Below, in pieces: positions 35,548 to 44,493 of a stretch of DNA of 64,000 nt. Every line of letters begins with the position of its first letter. Within the stretch, counting starts at the first letter, position 1. Both the position numbers and the translations under genes were made by a program. Source of the stretch: Heliophilum fasciatum (lineage in GTDB: Bacteria > Bacillota > Desulfitobacteriia > Heliobacteriales > Heliobacteriaceae); NCBI RefSeq assembly GCF_004341395.1, contig NZ_SLXT01000019.1:1-64000 (forward strand), written 5' to 3'. The notes under the pieces were generated by a model. The model was given only the letters and a program-made list of their open reading frames with translations, was not told the origin of the DNA and did no database searches.

Positions 35548-37281
35548 ATGGCTAAAAAAGTCCTGATTATCGGCGGCGTTGCCGGTGGTGCCAGTGCAGC
35601 CGCCCGCCTGCGCCGGCTTGATGAACATGCCGAAATCATCCTTTTTGAACGTGGCCAGTATATTTCCTTCGCCAACTGCGGCTTGCCCTACTACATCGGC
35701 AACGTCATCTCCGAGCGCGACTATTTGCTCGTCCAGACGGAAGAATCGATGGAAGCCCGCTTTCACATCGATGTACGTCCGGAGCACGAAGTCGTCGCCA
35801 TTGACCGCGGCCGCAAAGAAGTGGAAGTCATCGCCAAGGGCGAACGGTACCGTGAAAGCTACGACTACTTGATCCTGTCGCCCGGCGCCGAGCCGCTTGT
35901 GCCGCCCATTCCCGGCATCGATCATCCTTCCATCTATACCGTGCGCAACATGAACGATATCGATAAAATCCACCGGCACATCCAGCAAGTTCAACCCCAA
36001 AAAAGCGTCGTCATCGGCGGCGGCTACGTCGGCATCGAAATGGCGGAAAACCTGCGTGAACTTGGCCAAGACGTGACCGTGATCGAAGCCGGCCCGAACA
36101 TCTTGGCTCCCTTTGACTTTGAAATGGCCCGCATGCTGGAAAAAACCCTCCATGATCACGGCATCCCCGTCATCACCAATGATGCCGTGACGGCCTTCGC
36201 TCCCACCGCGGCCCCCGCTACCGGCTCCGGCGACAAGAGCCATCGCGGCCCCGTCACCTTGACACTCAAAAGCGGCCAAACGCTCACGGCCGATCTGGTC
36301 ATTCTTGCCGTCGGTGTCCGCCCTGAAAACAAATTGGCCCGGGAAGCCGGCCTGGACATCGGTGAGCGCGGCGGCATCAAAGTGGACCCGTACCTGCGAA
36401 CTTCGGACCCTTCAATCTACGCCGTCGGCGACGCCATCGAAGTCAAAGATCGGGTCAACGGCGCCTACAGTTTGATTCCCTTAGCCGGCCCAGCCAACAA
36501 ACAAGGCCGCATCGCCGCCGACAACATCTGCGGCCGCAACATCCAATACACCGGCTCCCAAGGTTCGGCGATTCTCAAAGTCTGCAACCTCACCGCCGCA
36601 GCCACCGGCAACAACGAAAAACAGCTCAAGCGTGCCGGCATCGCTTATCGTAAATCCTATACCCAGTCACCTTCGCACGCCGGCTACTACCCCGGCGGCA
36701 ACGAAATGGTCGTCAAAATCCTCTTTACACCCGATGAAGGCAAACTGCTCGGTGCTCAGATCGTTGGCGAAGACGGCGTCGACAAACGCATCGACGTCCT
36801 GGCCACCGCCATCCGTCACGGCATGACCGTCTACGATCTGGCCGAATTGGAGCTGGCTTATGCGCCGCCCTATTCTTCCGCCAAAGATCCGGTCAACATG
36901 GCCGGCTTTGTGGGCACCAACATCCTCCGCGGCGATGTCAACGTCGTGCACTGGGATGAGCTTCCTGCCATGGATCCTTCCACCTATGTGCTCCTCGACG
37001 TCCGCACAAGGCAGGAGCATCAATACAGCCATCCCGAAGGCGCGCTGTTGATTCCCGTCGACGAACTGCGTGAGCGCATCGATGAAATCCCGCGGGACAA
37101 AAAAATCTTCGCCTTTTGCCGCATTGGCATTCGCGGCTACATTGCCTGCCGCATTCTTGCCCCCCACGGTTTCGATGTCTATAACATCAGCGGTGGCAAC
37201 GAACTGTACGCCGCCATGACTAATCATTACGGCGAAACATTGACACCGACGCAAAAAATGCGCCGCTCGGAAGGCCATTAA
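35548..37281 (+). CDS. CoA-disulfide reductase/rhodanese fusion (FAD-dependent)
   Basis: 577 residues. The N-terminal part is an FAD/NAD(P) disulfide reductase of the CoADR/Nox type. It has the FAD site VLIIGGVAGGASAAARLRR, a single redox Cys in SFANCGLPYYIG (about residue 43), the NAD site VVIGGGYVGIEMAENL and IYAVGDAIEV. The C-terminal 100 residues are a rhodanese domain with active loop FAFCRIGIRGY. Such fusions reduce CoA persulfide or polysulfide and take part in sulfur respiration or thiol balance. AGGAG lies 12 bases before the ATG. Ends before a bidirectional terminator. Confidence 0.92.
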   Translation: MAKKVLIIGGVAGGASAAARLRRLDEHAEIILFERGQYISFANCGLPYYIGNVISERDYLLVQTEESMEARFHIDVRPEHEVVAIDRGRKEVEVIAKGERYRESYDYLILSPGAEPLVPPIPGIDHPSIYTVRNMNDIDKIHRHIQQVQPQKSVVIGGGYVGIEMAENLRELGQDVTVIEAGPNILAPFDFEMARMLEKTLHDHGIPVITNDAVTAFAPTAAPATGSGDKSHRGPVTLTLKSGQTLTADLVILAVGVRPENKLAREAGLDIGERGGIKVDPYLRTSDPSIYAVGDAIEVKDRVNGAYSLIPLAGPANKQGRIAADNICGRNIQYTGSQGSAILKVCNLTAAATGNNEKQLKRAGIAYRKSYTQSPSHAGYYPGGNEMVVKILFTPDEGKLLGAQIVGEDGVDKRIDVLATAIRHGMTVYDLAELELAYAPPYSSAKDPVNMAGFVGTNILRGDVNVVHWDELPAMDPSTYVLLDVRTRQEHQYSHPEGALLIPVDELRERIDEIPRDKKIFAFCRIGIRGYIACRILAPHGFDVYNISGGNELYAAMTNHYGETLTPTQKMRRSEGH

Positions 37282-37313
37282 GCCGCCTTCCATCGCAGCG
37301 ACAACAAGGCAAC

Positions 37314-37357
37314 AAAAAAAGCACCGCTTTGCCCCTATGGCACAGCGGTGCTTTTTG
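37314..37357. terminator. Bidirectional terminator
   Basis: AGCACCGCT...AGCGGTGCT stem with T runs on both strands, between the convergent reductase and DUF2238 genes. Confidence 0.85.
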
Positions 37358-37367
37358 CTATCTCTTT

Positions 37368-37991
37368 TTACCGTTGCCAAAGCTTTTGGCGCAAGGCCTG
37401 ATCTTGGTAGCCCGTGAACAGCGTTAGCGCCAACACCGACCCGGCAAAAGCCAAAAACATATCCCACTGAGCATCCCAAGGATCGCCTTGCATCCCGGCA
37501 AAATCAGCTGAGAGGGGCAAGCCCATGCCTACCACAGCCCACTCAAAAAACTCATAGATCGAACTGAGCGCCAAGCCGGCGGCCAGCACGTACCCTGTCA
37601 ACAGCCATCCCGGTTTCATCGGCGTCAAGCGCAGCAAAAGCTCCCGCGCCACCAGCGCCGTCGCAATACCTTGGATAAAATGGCCAACCCGATCAAAATG
37701 ATTGCGCTGCAAATGAAAATGATCCTTCAGCCAGTCAAACCAAGGAACATGGGAATACCCATAATGGCCACCCACAGCCCCCCAGATCAAACAAGCCGCA
37801 ATCCAGCCATAACAAAGCGTTGTCAGGGTCAATCGCCGGTAGGTCAACGCCAGTAGCGCCACACCCAAGAGCAGTGGCACCATCTCCATCATCCATAAGG
37901 TATAACTGGCCGGTTTGATCGCCGACCATAGGAACACAGCCGCAACGGTTACGAGCAACCCTAAGTGCCAAGGATGCGTCGTCATCATCAT
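37368..37991 (-). CDS. DUF2238 (YjdF-type) membrane protein
   Basis: A 207-residue inner membrane protein with about six helices. Recognised by RVGHFIQGIATALVARELLLR, LSSIYEFFEWAVVGMGLPLS and the conserved GDPWDAQWDMFLAFAGSVLA. E. coli YjdF is similar. Function is not known. The start is at one of three successive ATG codons behind GGGGAGGGG. Confidence 0.85.
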   Translation of the reverse strand: MMMTTHPWHLGLLVTVAAVFLWSAIKPASYTLWMMEMVPLLLGVALLALTYRRLTLTTLCYGWIAACLIWGAVGGHYGYSHVPWFDWLKDHFHLQRNHFDRVGHFIQGIATALVARELLLRLTPMKPGWLLTGYVLAAGLALSSIYEFFEWAVVGMGLPLSADFAGMQGDPWDAQWDMFLAFAGSVLALTLFTGYQDQALRQKLWQR

Positions 37992-38074
37992 CCCCTCCCC
38001 TTACGGTTTGCCCCAAGTGTGGGCCGCTTATCCCCATCCCCGGAAAGAATTAACTCCACGGCGGTGAACTGTTA

Positions 38075-39424
38075 CTAGCCAATCATAATCTTGCCTTCAG
38101 GGTAACGAATTCCTCCGGAACCGTTCAATTGATCTTGCGTCAGTGCAAAAACAAGTGTCAACGGTCCCACCCGGCCAGCGAACATGGCCAGCATAACCGT
38201 AATTTTGCCCACATCGGAAAGCGCCGGGGTCAGCCCCAGCGACAGGCCCACCGTAGAAAAAGCCGACGTCGCCTCAAATAACGCCGTAAGCAAGTCTGTC
38301 TTTTCGGAGAAAAGTAAGATAATCGTAACGATAAGAATCAATATGGACGAAACAAAGACCAGCGCAATCGATTTCTTGATCAAGCTGCGTGGCAAACAGC
38401 GCCCCATAAAATTGATCTCTTCACTGCGCTTAAAGGTGCTGACCACAGACAAAATCAGAGTAGCAAAGACCGTCGTCTTGATTCCACCGCCCGTCGAACC
38501 CGGTGAAGCACCGATGTACATCAGCACAATAATGACCAGTAGGGTCGCCGGATACAGTTCAGAAAGATTGAGGGAGTTAAGGCCGGCCGAACGCGGAGCC
38601 ACCGACTGAAAAAAAGCCGCCAGCCACTTGTTTCCCCAATCGAACGACGCCAGTGCGTTACCGTTTTCAAAGAGGAAGATCAATCCCGTCCCGCCCACGA
38701 TCAGTGCGCCGCTCATCAGCAACACACATTTGGCGTGCAGCGAAAGGCTGCGCCAACTTTTTCGCTCCCGGGCCAGTGTATAGATCTCCATCAACACGGC
38801 AAAACCTAAGCCGCCTAAAAAAATCAGCCCGGCCATGGTCAAGTTGATCATCCCATCATCAACATGGCCAGTTAAGCTGGAAAAATTGCCGAACAAGTCA
38901 AAACCAGCATTGTTGAAGGCCGAGATCGAATGAAAGACACTGTAATAGAGCCCTTTTTCCCAACCCATTTCCGGTACAAAACGGACCGATAAAATTAAGG
39001 TCCCGACCGTTTCAATCAGGATCGTCACGATCAACACGGCCCGGGCCAGCTTCACAATTCCCTGCAGCGAATCGGAATTAAGCGCTTCCTGCAGATACAT
39101 GCGTTCTCGGTACGATACTTTCTTACCCAGCAAAATAGCGATAAAGGTGGTAAAGGTCATGACCCCTAAACCGCCGATCTGAATCAACGTCAAAATAATC
39201 AGTTGGCCCAGACCGGTAAAGGTCGTTCCCGTATCCACAACCACCAATCCGGTAATACAAACGGCGGATGTAGCGGTAAACATGGCGTCAAGCAAGCGCA
39301 GCCCCTTGCCGTCAACGGTAGTTTGCGGAAGCGTCAGCAATAACGAGCCGATGAAAATAAGTACTATGAAACTGAAGGCGAGCGTACGGGATGGCGTAAT
39401 CAAGTTTTTTTTCAACGTTCCCAT
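38075..39424 (-). CDS. ktrB: KtrB-type potassium uptake channel subunit
   Basis: A 449-residue Trk/Ktr/HKT family pore. The four P-loops are visible with their Gly: SAVCITGLVV, AFNNAGFDLFG, PRSAGLNSL and FSTVGLSLG. About eight to ten membrane helices in four M1-P-M2 repeats. The gene follows its regulator KtrA by nine bases; together they form a K+ uptake system gated by nucleotide or c-di-AMP in relatives. AGGAG about 10 bases ahead of the ATG. Confidence 0.93.
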   Translation of the reverse strand: MGTLKKNLITPSRTLAFSFIVLIFIGSLLLTLPQTTVDGKGLRLLDAMFTATSAVCITGLVVVDTGTTFTGLGQLIILTLIQIGGLGVMTFTTFIAILLGKKVSYRERMYLQEALNSDSLQGIVKLARAVLIVTILIETVGTLILSVRFVPEMGWEKGLYYSVFHSISAFNNAGFDLFGNFSSLTGHVDDGMINLTMAGLIFLGGLGFAVLMEIYTLARERKSWRSLSLHAKCVLLMSGALIVGGTGLIFLFENGNALASFDWGNKWLAAFFQSVAPRSAGLNSLNLSELYPATLLVIIVLMYIGASPGSTGGGIKTTVFATLILSVVSTFKRSEEINFMGRCLPRSLIKKSIALVFVSSILILIVTIILLFSEKTDLLTALFEATSAFSTVGLSLGLTPALSDVGKITVMLAMFAGRVGPLTLVFALTQDQLNGSGGIRYPEGKIMIG

Positions 39425-39432
39425 TGCCGCTT

Positions 39433-40080
39433 TTACTCCTGCAGCTTCGACAAATCATCATTTTCAGCGAGGATCACCAGCACATCGCCTTCTTGAATGA
39501 TCTCATCGCCACCCGGCGCCGGAATGATTTCCGCACCGCGTTTGATCGTCAGCACTGTCGCCTTATAGCGGGCGCGCAAATCAAGCGTCTTCAACGACTT
39601 ACGGCGGAATTTGGATGGAGCAACGATTTCCACAATGCTGTAGCCCGGAACCAGTTCAATAAAGTCAAGTACATTCGACGACAAGCTTTGGGCCAAGCGC
39701 GCGCCCATGTCTTTTTCCGGATAGACGATCTGATCGACACCAATCTTCTCCAAGACCCGGCCATGGAGCGCCGTTTGCGCTTTGGCGGCCACAAAAGGAA
39801 TACCCATATCCTTTAACATCAACGAGATCAGAATATTTGCCTGAATATCATCGCCGATCCCTACGACAGCTGTTTCGAAATTGCGCACCCCGAGGGCGTT
39901 CATCTGTTTTTCATCACGACAATCGGCAATCACTGCGTGAGTAATCTTATCGGCCACGGCCTGCACCAGTTCCGGATCTTTATCGATCCCCAAGACCTCA
40001 TGACCCATGGCCGCCAAGTTCAGCGCTACACTGGAACCGAACCGGCCCAGCCCGATCACAACAAATTCTTTTTGCTTCAT
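39433..40080 (-). CDS. ktrA: KtrA-type potassium channel regulatory (RCK) subunit
   Basis: A 215-residue cytoplasmic RCK protein. The RCK-N Rossmann domain is VIGLGRFGSSVALNLAAMG with the acidic GIDKDPE that binds NAD(H) or ATP. RCK-C follows from about residue 135 (YSIVEIVAP, DEIIQEGDVLVILAE); this is the domain that binds c-di-AMP in Firmicutes. First gene of ktrAB. Confidence 0.93.
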   Translation of the reverse strand: MKQKEFVVIGLGRFGSSVALNLAAMGHEVLGIDKDPELVQAVADKITHAVIADCRDEKQMNALGVRNFETAVVGIGDDIQANILISLMLKDMGIPFVAAKAQTALHGRVLEKIGVDQIVYPEKDMGARLAQSLSSNVLDFIELVPGYSIVEIVAPSKFRRKSLKTLDLRARYKATVLTIKRGAEIIPAPGGDEIIQEGDVLVILAENDDLSKLQE

Positions 40081-40100
40081 GAGACATTCTCCATTTACGC

Positions 40101-40152
40101 TACATAATGATCGTGGTACGCCTATTCAAGTAAGTATATACTTCGCGTACGC
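40101..40152 (-). promoter_or_regulatory. ktrAB promoter with two upstream palindromes
   Basis: Minus strand TTGAAT (40124-40129), 17 bases, TATGTA (40101-40106). Just upstream of the -35 lie two perfect palindromes, AAGTATATACTT (40132-40143) and GCGTACGC (40145-40152), possible activator or repressor sites. Confidence 0.5.
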
Positions 40153-40180
40153 TTGGTGCAATGACCGAAATGATTACTCA

Positions 40181-40807
40181 TCACTCATCGCGGTAAACCG
40201 CCCGATCCACATGGACAATGGAAAGGCCGCCATTGCGCAAGTCGCGCTTGACGATGCGGCACCCCGGTGTCCACTGCAGCCAGAGCAACAGGATACGCAA
40301 AAAACCCAGGTGCGATACGACGACGATCGGTAGCGGATCATGACGGCGGCCGTGCGCGATCAGATCATGCCAGACCCGTTTGCTTCGGCGCCACGCTTGG
40401 TAGACCGTTTCCTCCTCTTTTGTCCAGGGCCAGGCGTGACGCCAGATCGTCATGGCGCAAAGCAAACCGTAAAAGCGCCGGCGCCGACCGCCACTCCAGG
40501 GGGCTCGCGCCAGTACCAGTTCGCCCAGATCGTCATGAACGATCGTTTCAGCACCCCAAACTTCGGCCAGTATGGCCGACGATTCCCGCGTTCGCCGGAA
40601 GGGACTGGTGATGATCTGCCGTACACCGAGCGGACGCAGCTGTTCCGCCAACATGCGGATCTGCTTTTCCCCGGTTTGATTGATCGACATCTCCGTCGGT
40701 GACGCCTTGATCATGGCATTAAACTCATCAATCGTATAGCGCCGGTAAAGCGGAATGATATTTTCATCGGTTTGTCCATGCCGAATAAATAGGATTTGCA
40801 GTTTCAT
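40181..40807 (-). CDS. Histidine phosphatase family protein
   Basis: 208 residues. The catalytic motif LFIRHGQTDENI is at the N-terminus, with SPFRRTRESS and the second His in VVVSHLGFLRILL. This is the phosphoglycerate mutase-like superfamily; substrate cannot be assigned. The segment between Arg and the second His is unusually Trp/Arg-rich (RRRRFYGLLCAMTIWRHAWP). I used the internal ATG at 40807 because the extension to 40867 has no family sequence; the ribosome binding site (GAGG) is weak. Confidence 0.85.
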   Translation of the reverse strand: MKLQILFIRHGQTDENIIPLYRRYTIDEFNAMIKASPTEMSINQTGEKQIRMLAEQLRPLGVRQIITSPFRRTRESSAILAEVWGAETIVHDDLGELVLARAPWSGGRRRRFYGLLCAMTIWRHAWPWTKEEETVYQAWRRSKRVWHDLIAHGRRHDPLPIVVVSHLGFLRILLLWLQWTPGCRIVKRDLRNGGLSIVHVDRAVYRDE

Positions 40808-40888
40808 CAGCCTCAACGTTGCAAAAATTACTCCCCCAATTATAAACGAATTCGCTGGCAATCCCAACCCTTCTTATCCCCACCCTTC

Positions 40889-40917
40889 TTGAGATTGCCC
40901 GGGTCAACTGGTATCAT
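40889..40917 (+). promoter_or_regulatory. Promoter of the 64-residue protein gene
   Basis: TTGAGA, 17 bases, TATCAT on the plus strand, about 70 bases before the ATG. Confidence 0.5.
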
Positions 40918-40986
40918 GATGCTACCTTTCCACCACGGCAACTGCCAATCACCCACAGCCCATCACCCACGAAAGAAGGAGTACTG

Positions 40987-41181
40987 ATGAATCTCAAAGA
41001 TCAACTTTACCGCATCATCCGGGAACAATCCGAAACGACCGTCGACAACCTGATCGTCCAAATGTACGGCGGCAGCTTGATCAGCAGCGGCCAGATGGAA
41101 GAACTCCAGCGCGCGCTCGATCAACTGGCGACGGAAGGTAAGATTGAGCGCACCTTCTGGAGCATTAAACCGCTTGGATAA
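40987..41181 (+). CDS. Small protein of unknown function (64 aa)
   Basis: Helical, soluble, acidic/amphipathic sequence (LKDQLYRIIREQSETTVDNL, MEELQRALDQLATEGKIE). The end KIERTFWSIKPLG looks like the wing of a small winged-helix fold, but this is only an impression. Strong support as a gene: AAGAAGGAG five to six bases before the ATG, a promoter upstream and a terminator right after it. Confidence 0.75.
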   Translation: MNLKDQLYRIIREQSETTVDNLIVQMYGGSLISSGQMEELQRALDQLATEGKIERTFWSIKPLG

Positions 41182-41188
41182 ACGACGC

Positions 41189-41223
41189 AAAAAGGACGGC
41201 CCCCTCAGGGGTGGCCGTCCTTT
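41189..41223 (+). terminator. Intrinsic terminator
   Basis: GGACGGCC...GGCCGTCC stem with A/T-rich flanks (AAAAA before, TTT after). It may serve both the small gene and the convergent HAD gene. Confidence 0.65.
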
Positions 41224-41243
41224 GCCGTAACTTCATGCCAGAA

Positions 41244-41897
41244 TCAAGGGAATTCCACCAAACCAAGTGCCCGAGCCAAGGCCGCCCAGGAATCGACCAC
41301 TTGCCCGGCACCGTTCGCCTCGAGTTCCGCCGCAGCAGCCATTCCCCAGGTCACACCGATGGACGCCATGTTCGCGGCAGCCGCCGCCTGCATATCAAAG
41401 GGACCGTCACCTACATAAACACAGTTTTCCACGGCCGTCCCGGCCAGTTCGGCCGCCTTCAGCAGCGGATCGGCAAAGGGCTTGGCCCGCGGCAAATCAT
41501 CGGCACCGACAAGAAAACTCATGAAAGGCCAGATCCCGGTATACATCAGTGAATGGATCGCCGCATGATGCCGCTTGCCCGTCACGATACCCAGCTTACG
41601 CCCTTGTCGATGGAGCGCTTTGACCAGCGGCAGCGCCCCGTCAAAAGCGCGGGTCCAAGCATCATGGTCACGCTGGTAGATCCGGCTGTACGCCTGCATA
41701 AAATCTTCCCAGCGATCGCCGGCAAACTGCTGGCTGATTTGCTTTAAAGGCACGCCCATCATGCCCATGACCTCACCGTCATTCCAGGGAAGATCAAACT
41801 GACGAAAAACCTGCTCGTAGGTATTCCGGCAAAGCGGCAACGAATCAAGCAGCGTTCCATCTTGATCGAAAATCACCGTTGACCACGGTGCACCCAT
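41244..41897 (-). CDS. HAD-family hydrolase, phosphoglycolate phosphatase-like
   Basis: 217 residues with motif I TVIFDQDGTLLDSLPLC, motif II GIVTGKRH, the Lys in ARAKPFADPLLKA and motif IV VYVGDGPFDMQAAAAANM. The helical C1 cap follows motif I as in Gph/PpaX. Substrate is unproven; small phosphate esters such as phosphoglycolate are typical. Motif I has Gln between the two Asp where Asp-x-Asp needs no particular residue, so activity is expected. Confidence 0.85.
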   Translation of the reverse strand: MGAPWSTVIFDQDGTLLDSLPLCRNTYEQVFRQFDLPWNDGEVMGMMGVPLKQISQQFAGDRWEDFMQAYSRIYQRDHDAWTRAFDGALPLVKALHRQGRKLGIVTGKRHHAAIHSLMYTGIWPFMSFLVGADDLPRAKPFADPLLKAAELAGTAVENCVYVGDGPFDMQAAAAANMASIGVTWGMAAAAELEANGAGQVVDSWAALARALGLVEFP

Positions 41898-41954
41898 GAC
41901 AGCACATCCTTTACATTCGAATCGATAAAATCCTCAAAACCTTCCGTCCCTGCT

Positions 41955-43106
41955 TTAGCGAGCGAAAAGCAAGCTGCCCATACCGGACCGGCGCACGGCA
42001 ACGGCCCCTTCCGGACATAGCTCCTGGCAGCAAAGACAGCCGATACAGTTCCCCTTATCCAGCTTGGGCACCGCTCCCGGCACTTCTTTCAAGATCAGCG
42101 CCGTGGCCGGACAACTGATCACACAAACACCGCAGCTCACACATTTTTTCGGGTCAAACACCGGCAGGGGCCGCACTTGCCGTGATACCCAGTTGGCCAT
42201 AGCGCTTGGCAGCCATTGGGCAGCAAAGTTAAGCTCACCATTGCGGGCCGGCACAAAAGGCACCGTACGGATGCGCTCACCGTCAGTGACCATCTCCGGC
42301 ATCCCGATGCGCCCTTCTGCTTCCGCCACCATATCGGTAGCAATGCCCGTCAAGCCGATCAGACCCAGGGCTACCCGATCCAGGGCATAGGTTGATGTCG
42401 AGGCCAGGAGACACCCCAGTTGCTTCGGTGCCCCCGCCGTCGGTCCGTCCCCTTCCATACCCATGATCCCATCCATGATCGTCAACACAGGGCGTAACCT
42501 TTCATTCAGCGCGATGATCAGCCGGGCAAAGGCGCCCGGATCTTGCACACGAAAATGATATTCCGCTTTGATCATGCCCGGAATTGCCCCATACAAGTTC
42601 TTTACAGCGCCGGTATAGCCCATTTGCGCATGGGTTTTGATCTTGGGTAAATTGATGATCGCGTCAGCTTCCACCAATGCTTTTAAGAGCGTCACCCGGC
42701 GCAGCGGTGAGCCCTCATCGAGCGGTACCTCCACCGTCGTTACATCATCGCTCACTTCCACACCCAAACGGCGGCCCACGTCGGCCATGCCTGTTTGCTC
42801 ATAGACAGCACGCAACCCGGCACCGCCGCGCCCGGCGGGACCACCGGGACTGTCGATGATCACCGGCACCGCGCCAACAGCCAGCACTGCTTTAGCTACG
42901 GCTTCCACAACCTGCGGATGGGTGGTCACCGCTTTTTCCGGCGCCTTCGCCATCACCAGATTCGGTTTCAGCGCCACACGCATGCCCGGCCGGATCCACC
43001 TTTCGATTGCACCCAAACGCACAAAGAGTCGCGCAAGCGCTGCTCCCACATGGGCCGGCTCATAGGTGTTACATCCCGTCGCTGCTACAGGAACTCGTTG
43101 ACTCAT
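41955..43106 (-). CDS. DUF362 iron-sulfur protein
   Basis: 383 residues. Residues 1-300 are a DUF362 domain (MRVALKPNLVMAKAPEKAVT, IINLPKIKTHAQMGYTGAVKN, LTIMDGIMGMEGDGPTAGAP). The C-terminus carries two 4Fe-4S motifs, CVSCGVCVISCP and CIGCLCCQELCP, the second with an extra Cys. It is common in anaerobes; the function is not established but is probably a redox enzyme or electron carrier. AAGGAGG before the ATG. Confidence 0.9.
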   Translation of the reverse strand: MSQRVPVAATGCNTYEPAHVGAALARLFVRLGAIERWIRPGMRVALKPNLVMAKAPEKAVTTHPQVVEAVAKAVLAVGAVPVIIDSPGGPAGRGGAGLRAVYEQTGMADVGRRLGVEVSDDVTTVEVPLDEGSPLRRVTLLKALVEADAIINLPKIKTHAQMGYTGAVKNLYGAIPGMIKAEYHFRVQDPGAFARLIIALNERLRPVLTIMDGIMGMEGDGPTAGAPKQLGCLLASTSTYALDRVALGLIGLTGIATDMVAEAEGRIGMPEMVTDGERIRTVPFVPARNGELNFAAQWLPSAMANWVSRQVRPLPVFDPKKCVSCGVCVISCPATALILKEVPGAVPKLDKGNCIGCLCCQELCPEGAVAVRRSGMGSLLFAR

Positions 43107-43129
43107 CCCTACCGCCTCCTTGCTATACC

Positions 43130-43170
43130 AAAAAAAGCCCGCCGGCCCCGATCATCGAGAGCCAGCGAGC
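43130..43170 (-). terminator. Intrinsic terminator
   Basis: GCTCGCTGGC...GCCGGCGGGC stem (with G-U pairs), then TTTTTTT on the minus strand, after the 143-residue protein gene. Confidence 0.75.
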
Positions 43171-43206
43171 CCAGACCAAGCCGTTCTAAAAAAGATCTAC
43201 CTGTCC

Positions 43207-43638
43207 CTATTCTGCCGCTTCAACCTCAAGCCCAGCAGCAGCCAGACGCCGCCGCCGCTGCTCCTCGCAATGCTGACACGTAGGCTTGGCAATCATCAAG
43301 GTCAACTCCGTCGGTAAGATCTCCAACTGATCGCCCACTTCCACCACACAAGGGGCCAATAAGGGTGAACAATATCCCCGGTCCCCTTCGACAAGAATCC
43401 CCATGTGCGTAATGGTACCCCAGTCGGTCTCAGCCACCGGAAACAAAATCGTCTCTTGGTTCTGCGCCATCCAACCGTCACCTGTTTTTTGCACTGCAAA
43501 CACAACCGACGGTCGTTCATAGCCGCCACCCTGGACCTCCAAGGACCGGTTCATCGCAAAAAGGCCCTGGTCATCCATGGTTGACGACATCACCGGATTC
43601 TCTACATATAAGGCCACTTGACAAATTGGTTGCTCCAC
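43207..43638 (-). CDS. Phage-tail-like (Gp80-type) protein with C-terminal CxxC
   Basis: A 143-residue protein. The core FPVAETDWGTITHMGILVEG, after VVFAVQKTGDGWMAQNQ, has the (F)P-x-A-x-x-x-WGT-(V/I)-TH-(F/M)-GI pattern of small phage structural proteins of the Gp80/tail-fibre-associated kind. No other phage genes are nearby. The C-terminus has CQHCEEQRRRRLAAAG, perhaps half a zinc site. I chose the GTG at 43638 with AAGGATGAG seven bases upstream. It may be a domesticated relic or an unrelated host protein; function unknown. Confidence 0.6.
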   Translation of the reverse strand: MEQPICQVALYVENPVMSSTMDDQGLFAMNRSLEVQGGGYERPSVVFAVQKTGDGWMAQNQETILFPVAETDWGTITHMGILVEGDRGYCSPLLAPCVVEVGDQLEILPTELTLMIAKPTCQHCEEQRRRRLAAAGLEVEAAE

Positions 43639-43728
43639 GTTTTTTCTCATCCTTACTGTTATGATTATGCTATGCTGTTTCATCGTTTCGCCGGGATGGT
43701 TTCGCCAGAATGGTTCCGCCGGGGATGC

Positions 43729-44493
43729 TTACTCGGAACCACCTTCCCTGGCACTGCCGATCGTGCTCCCCCACATCCACCGCTCCGACCTACGATCGCG
43801 GAATTCTACAAGCGCGATGACCACGATGGCCACCAGAAAGGCCAAGAACAGATTGGATTTGAGGGCCAACAAACCAAACATCAATAACACACCTTGATAC
43901 AAGCGCCGCGCTTGCTCCAGCACCTTCCCCTGGACCTCACGGATGGGAAACAGCAGCGATAACAGCGCAGCCAGCACAAACCACCCGGCAAAGTTCTGTG
44001 CCGGAATCCCATAGTACACACCCGTATCATACCAAGTCCAGAACCCCCGGGCATAGGCCACCGGATCAAGAACCGCATCAAAAGCCAGTGCCCAACAACC
44101 TACTTCCAACGCCCGCCAGCCCAGTGTACGGGCTCGAGCAATGGTCACCCCATTCGTTACCACACCGATCCAAGCAAAACCAATCGCCAGCGGCACACCG
44201 CCCAAAGCTTCACCGAGGACCGTGGAATAGGAGTAGGCACCAAAGGGCCAACCCGTTTTTGTCCCTACCCATTCCACAACAAAAGCAATGACCGCCACCG
44301 CTATGGCGCGGCCGAAAAACAGCTTTCTACTCCCCGGCGTATGGCGATCCAAATACAGCGCATACAAAGCATAGAAGAACAAAAAAGCTCCATTGGCAAA
44401 CCGCAACATCTCAGGAACCTGCAAAAATAGCAGTAAAATCAAACCGATGGCATACCAAAACCAAAATACATACGCGATCAGATGCGTTCCCAC
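43729..44493 (-). CDS. CruF-type carotenoid hydratase (DUF422)
   Basis: A 254-residue polytopic membrane protein with about seven helices. Family marks are VEWVGTKTGWPFGAYSYS, GVPLAIGFAWIGVVTNGV, WALAFDAVLDPVAYARGFW and YYGIPAQNFAGWFVLA, as in CruF/DUF422 1,2-hydratases that add water to acyclic carotenoid ends. Heliobacteria make hydroxylated C30 carotenoids, so the enzyme fits such an organism (inference). GTG start with GGAG seven bases upstream; the longer in-frame extension has no homology. No other carotenoid gene is in the window. Confidence 0.82.
   Translation of the reverse strand: MGTHLIAYVFWFWYAIGLILLLFLQVPEMLRFANGAFLFFYALYALYLDRHTPGSRKLFFGRAIAVAVIAFVVEWVGTKTGWPFGAYSYSTVLGEALGGVPLAIGFAWIGVVTNGVTIARARTLGWRALEVGCWALAFDAVLDPVAYARGFWTWYDTGVYYGIPAQNFAGWFVLAALLSLLFPIREVQGKVLEQARRLYQGVLLMFGLLALKSNLFLAFLVAIVVIALVEFRDRRSERWMWGSTIGSAREGGSE

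Noticed and set aside
35325-35675. 116-residue minus-strand frame between tex and the reductase gene
   Set aside because: It spans the divergent promoter region and the 5' end of the reductase gene and has no coding features.
35509-36279. 256-residue minus-strand frame opposite the same reductase gene
   Set aside because: Antisense shadow with no ribosome binding site or recognisable domain.
36667-37479. 270-residue minus-strand frame opposite the CoA-disulfide reductase
   Set aside because: It is the antisense shadow of a well-supported gene and crosses the downstream terminator.
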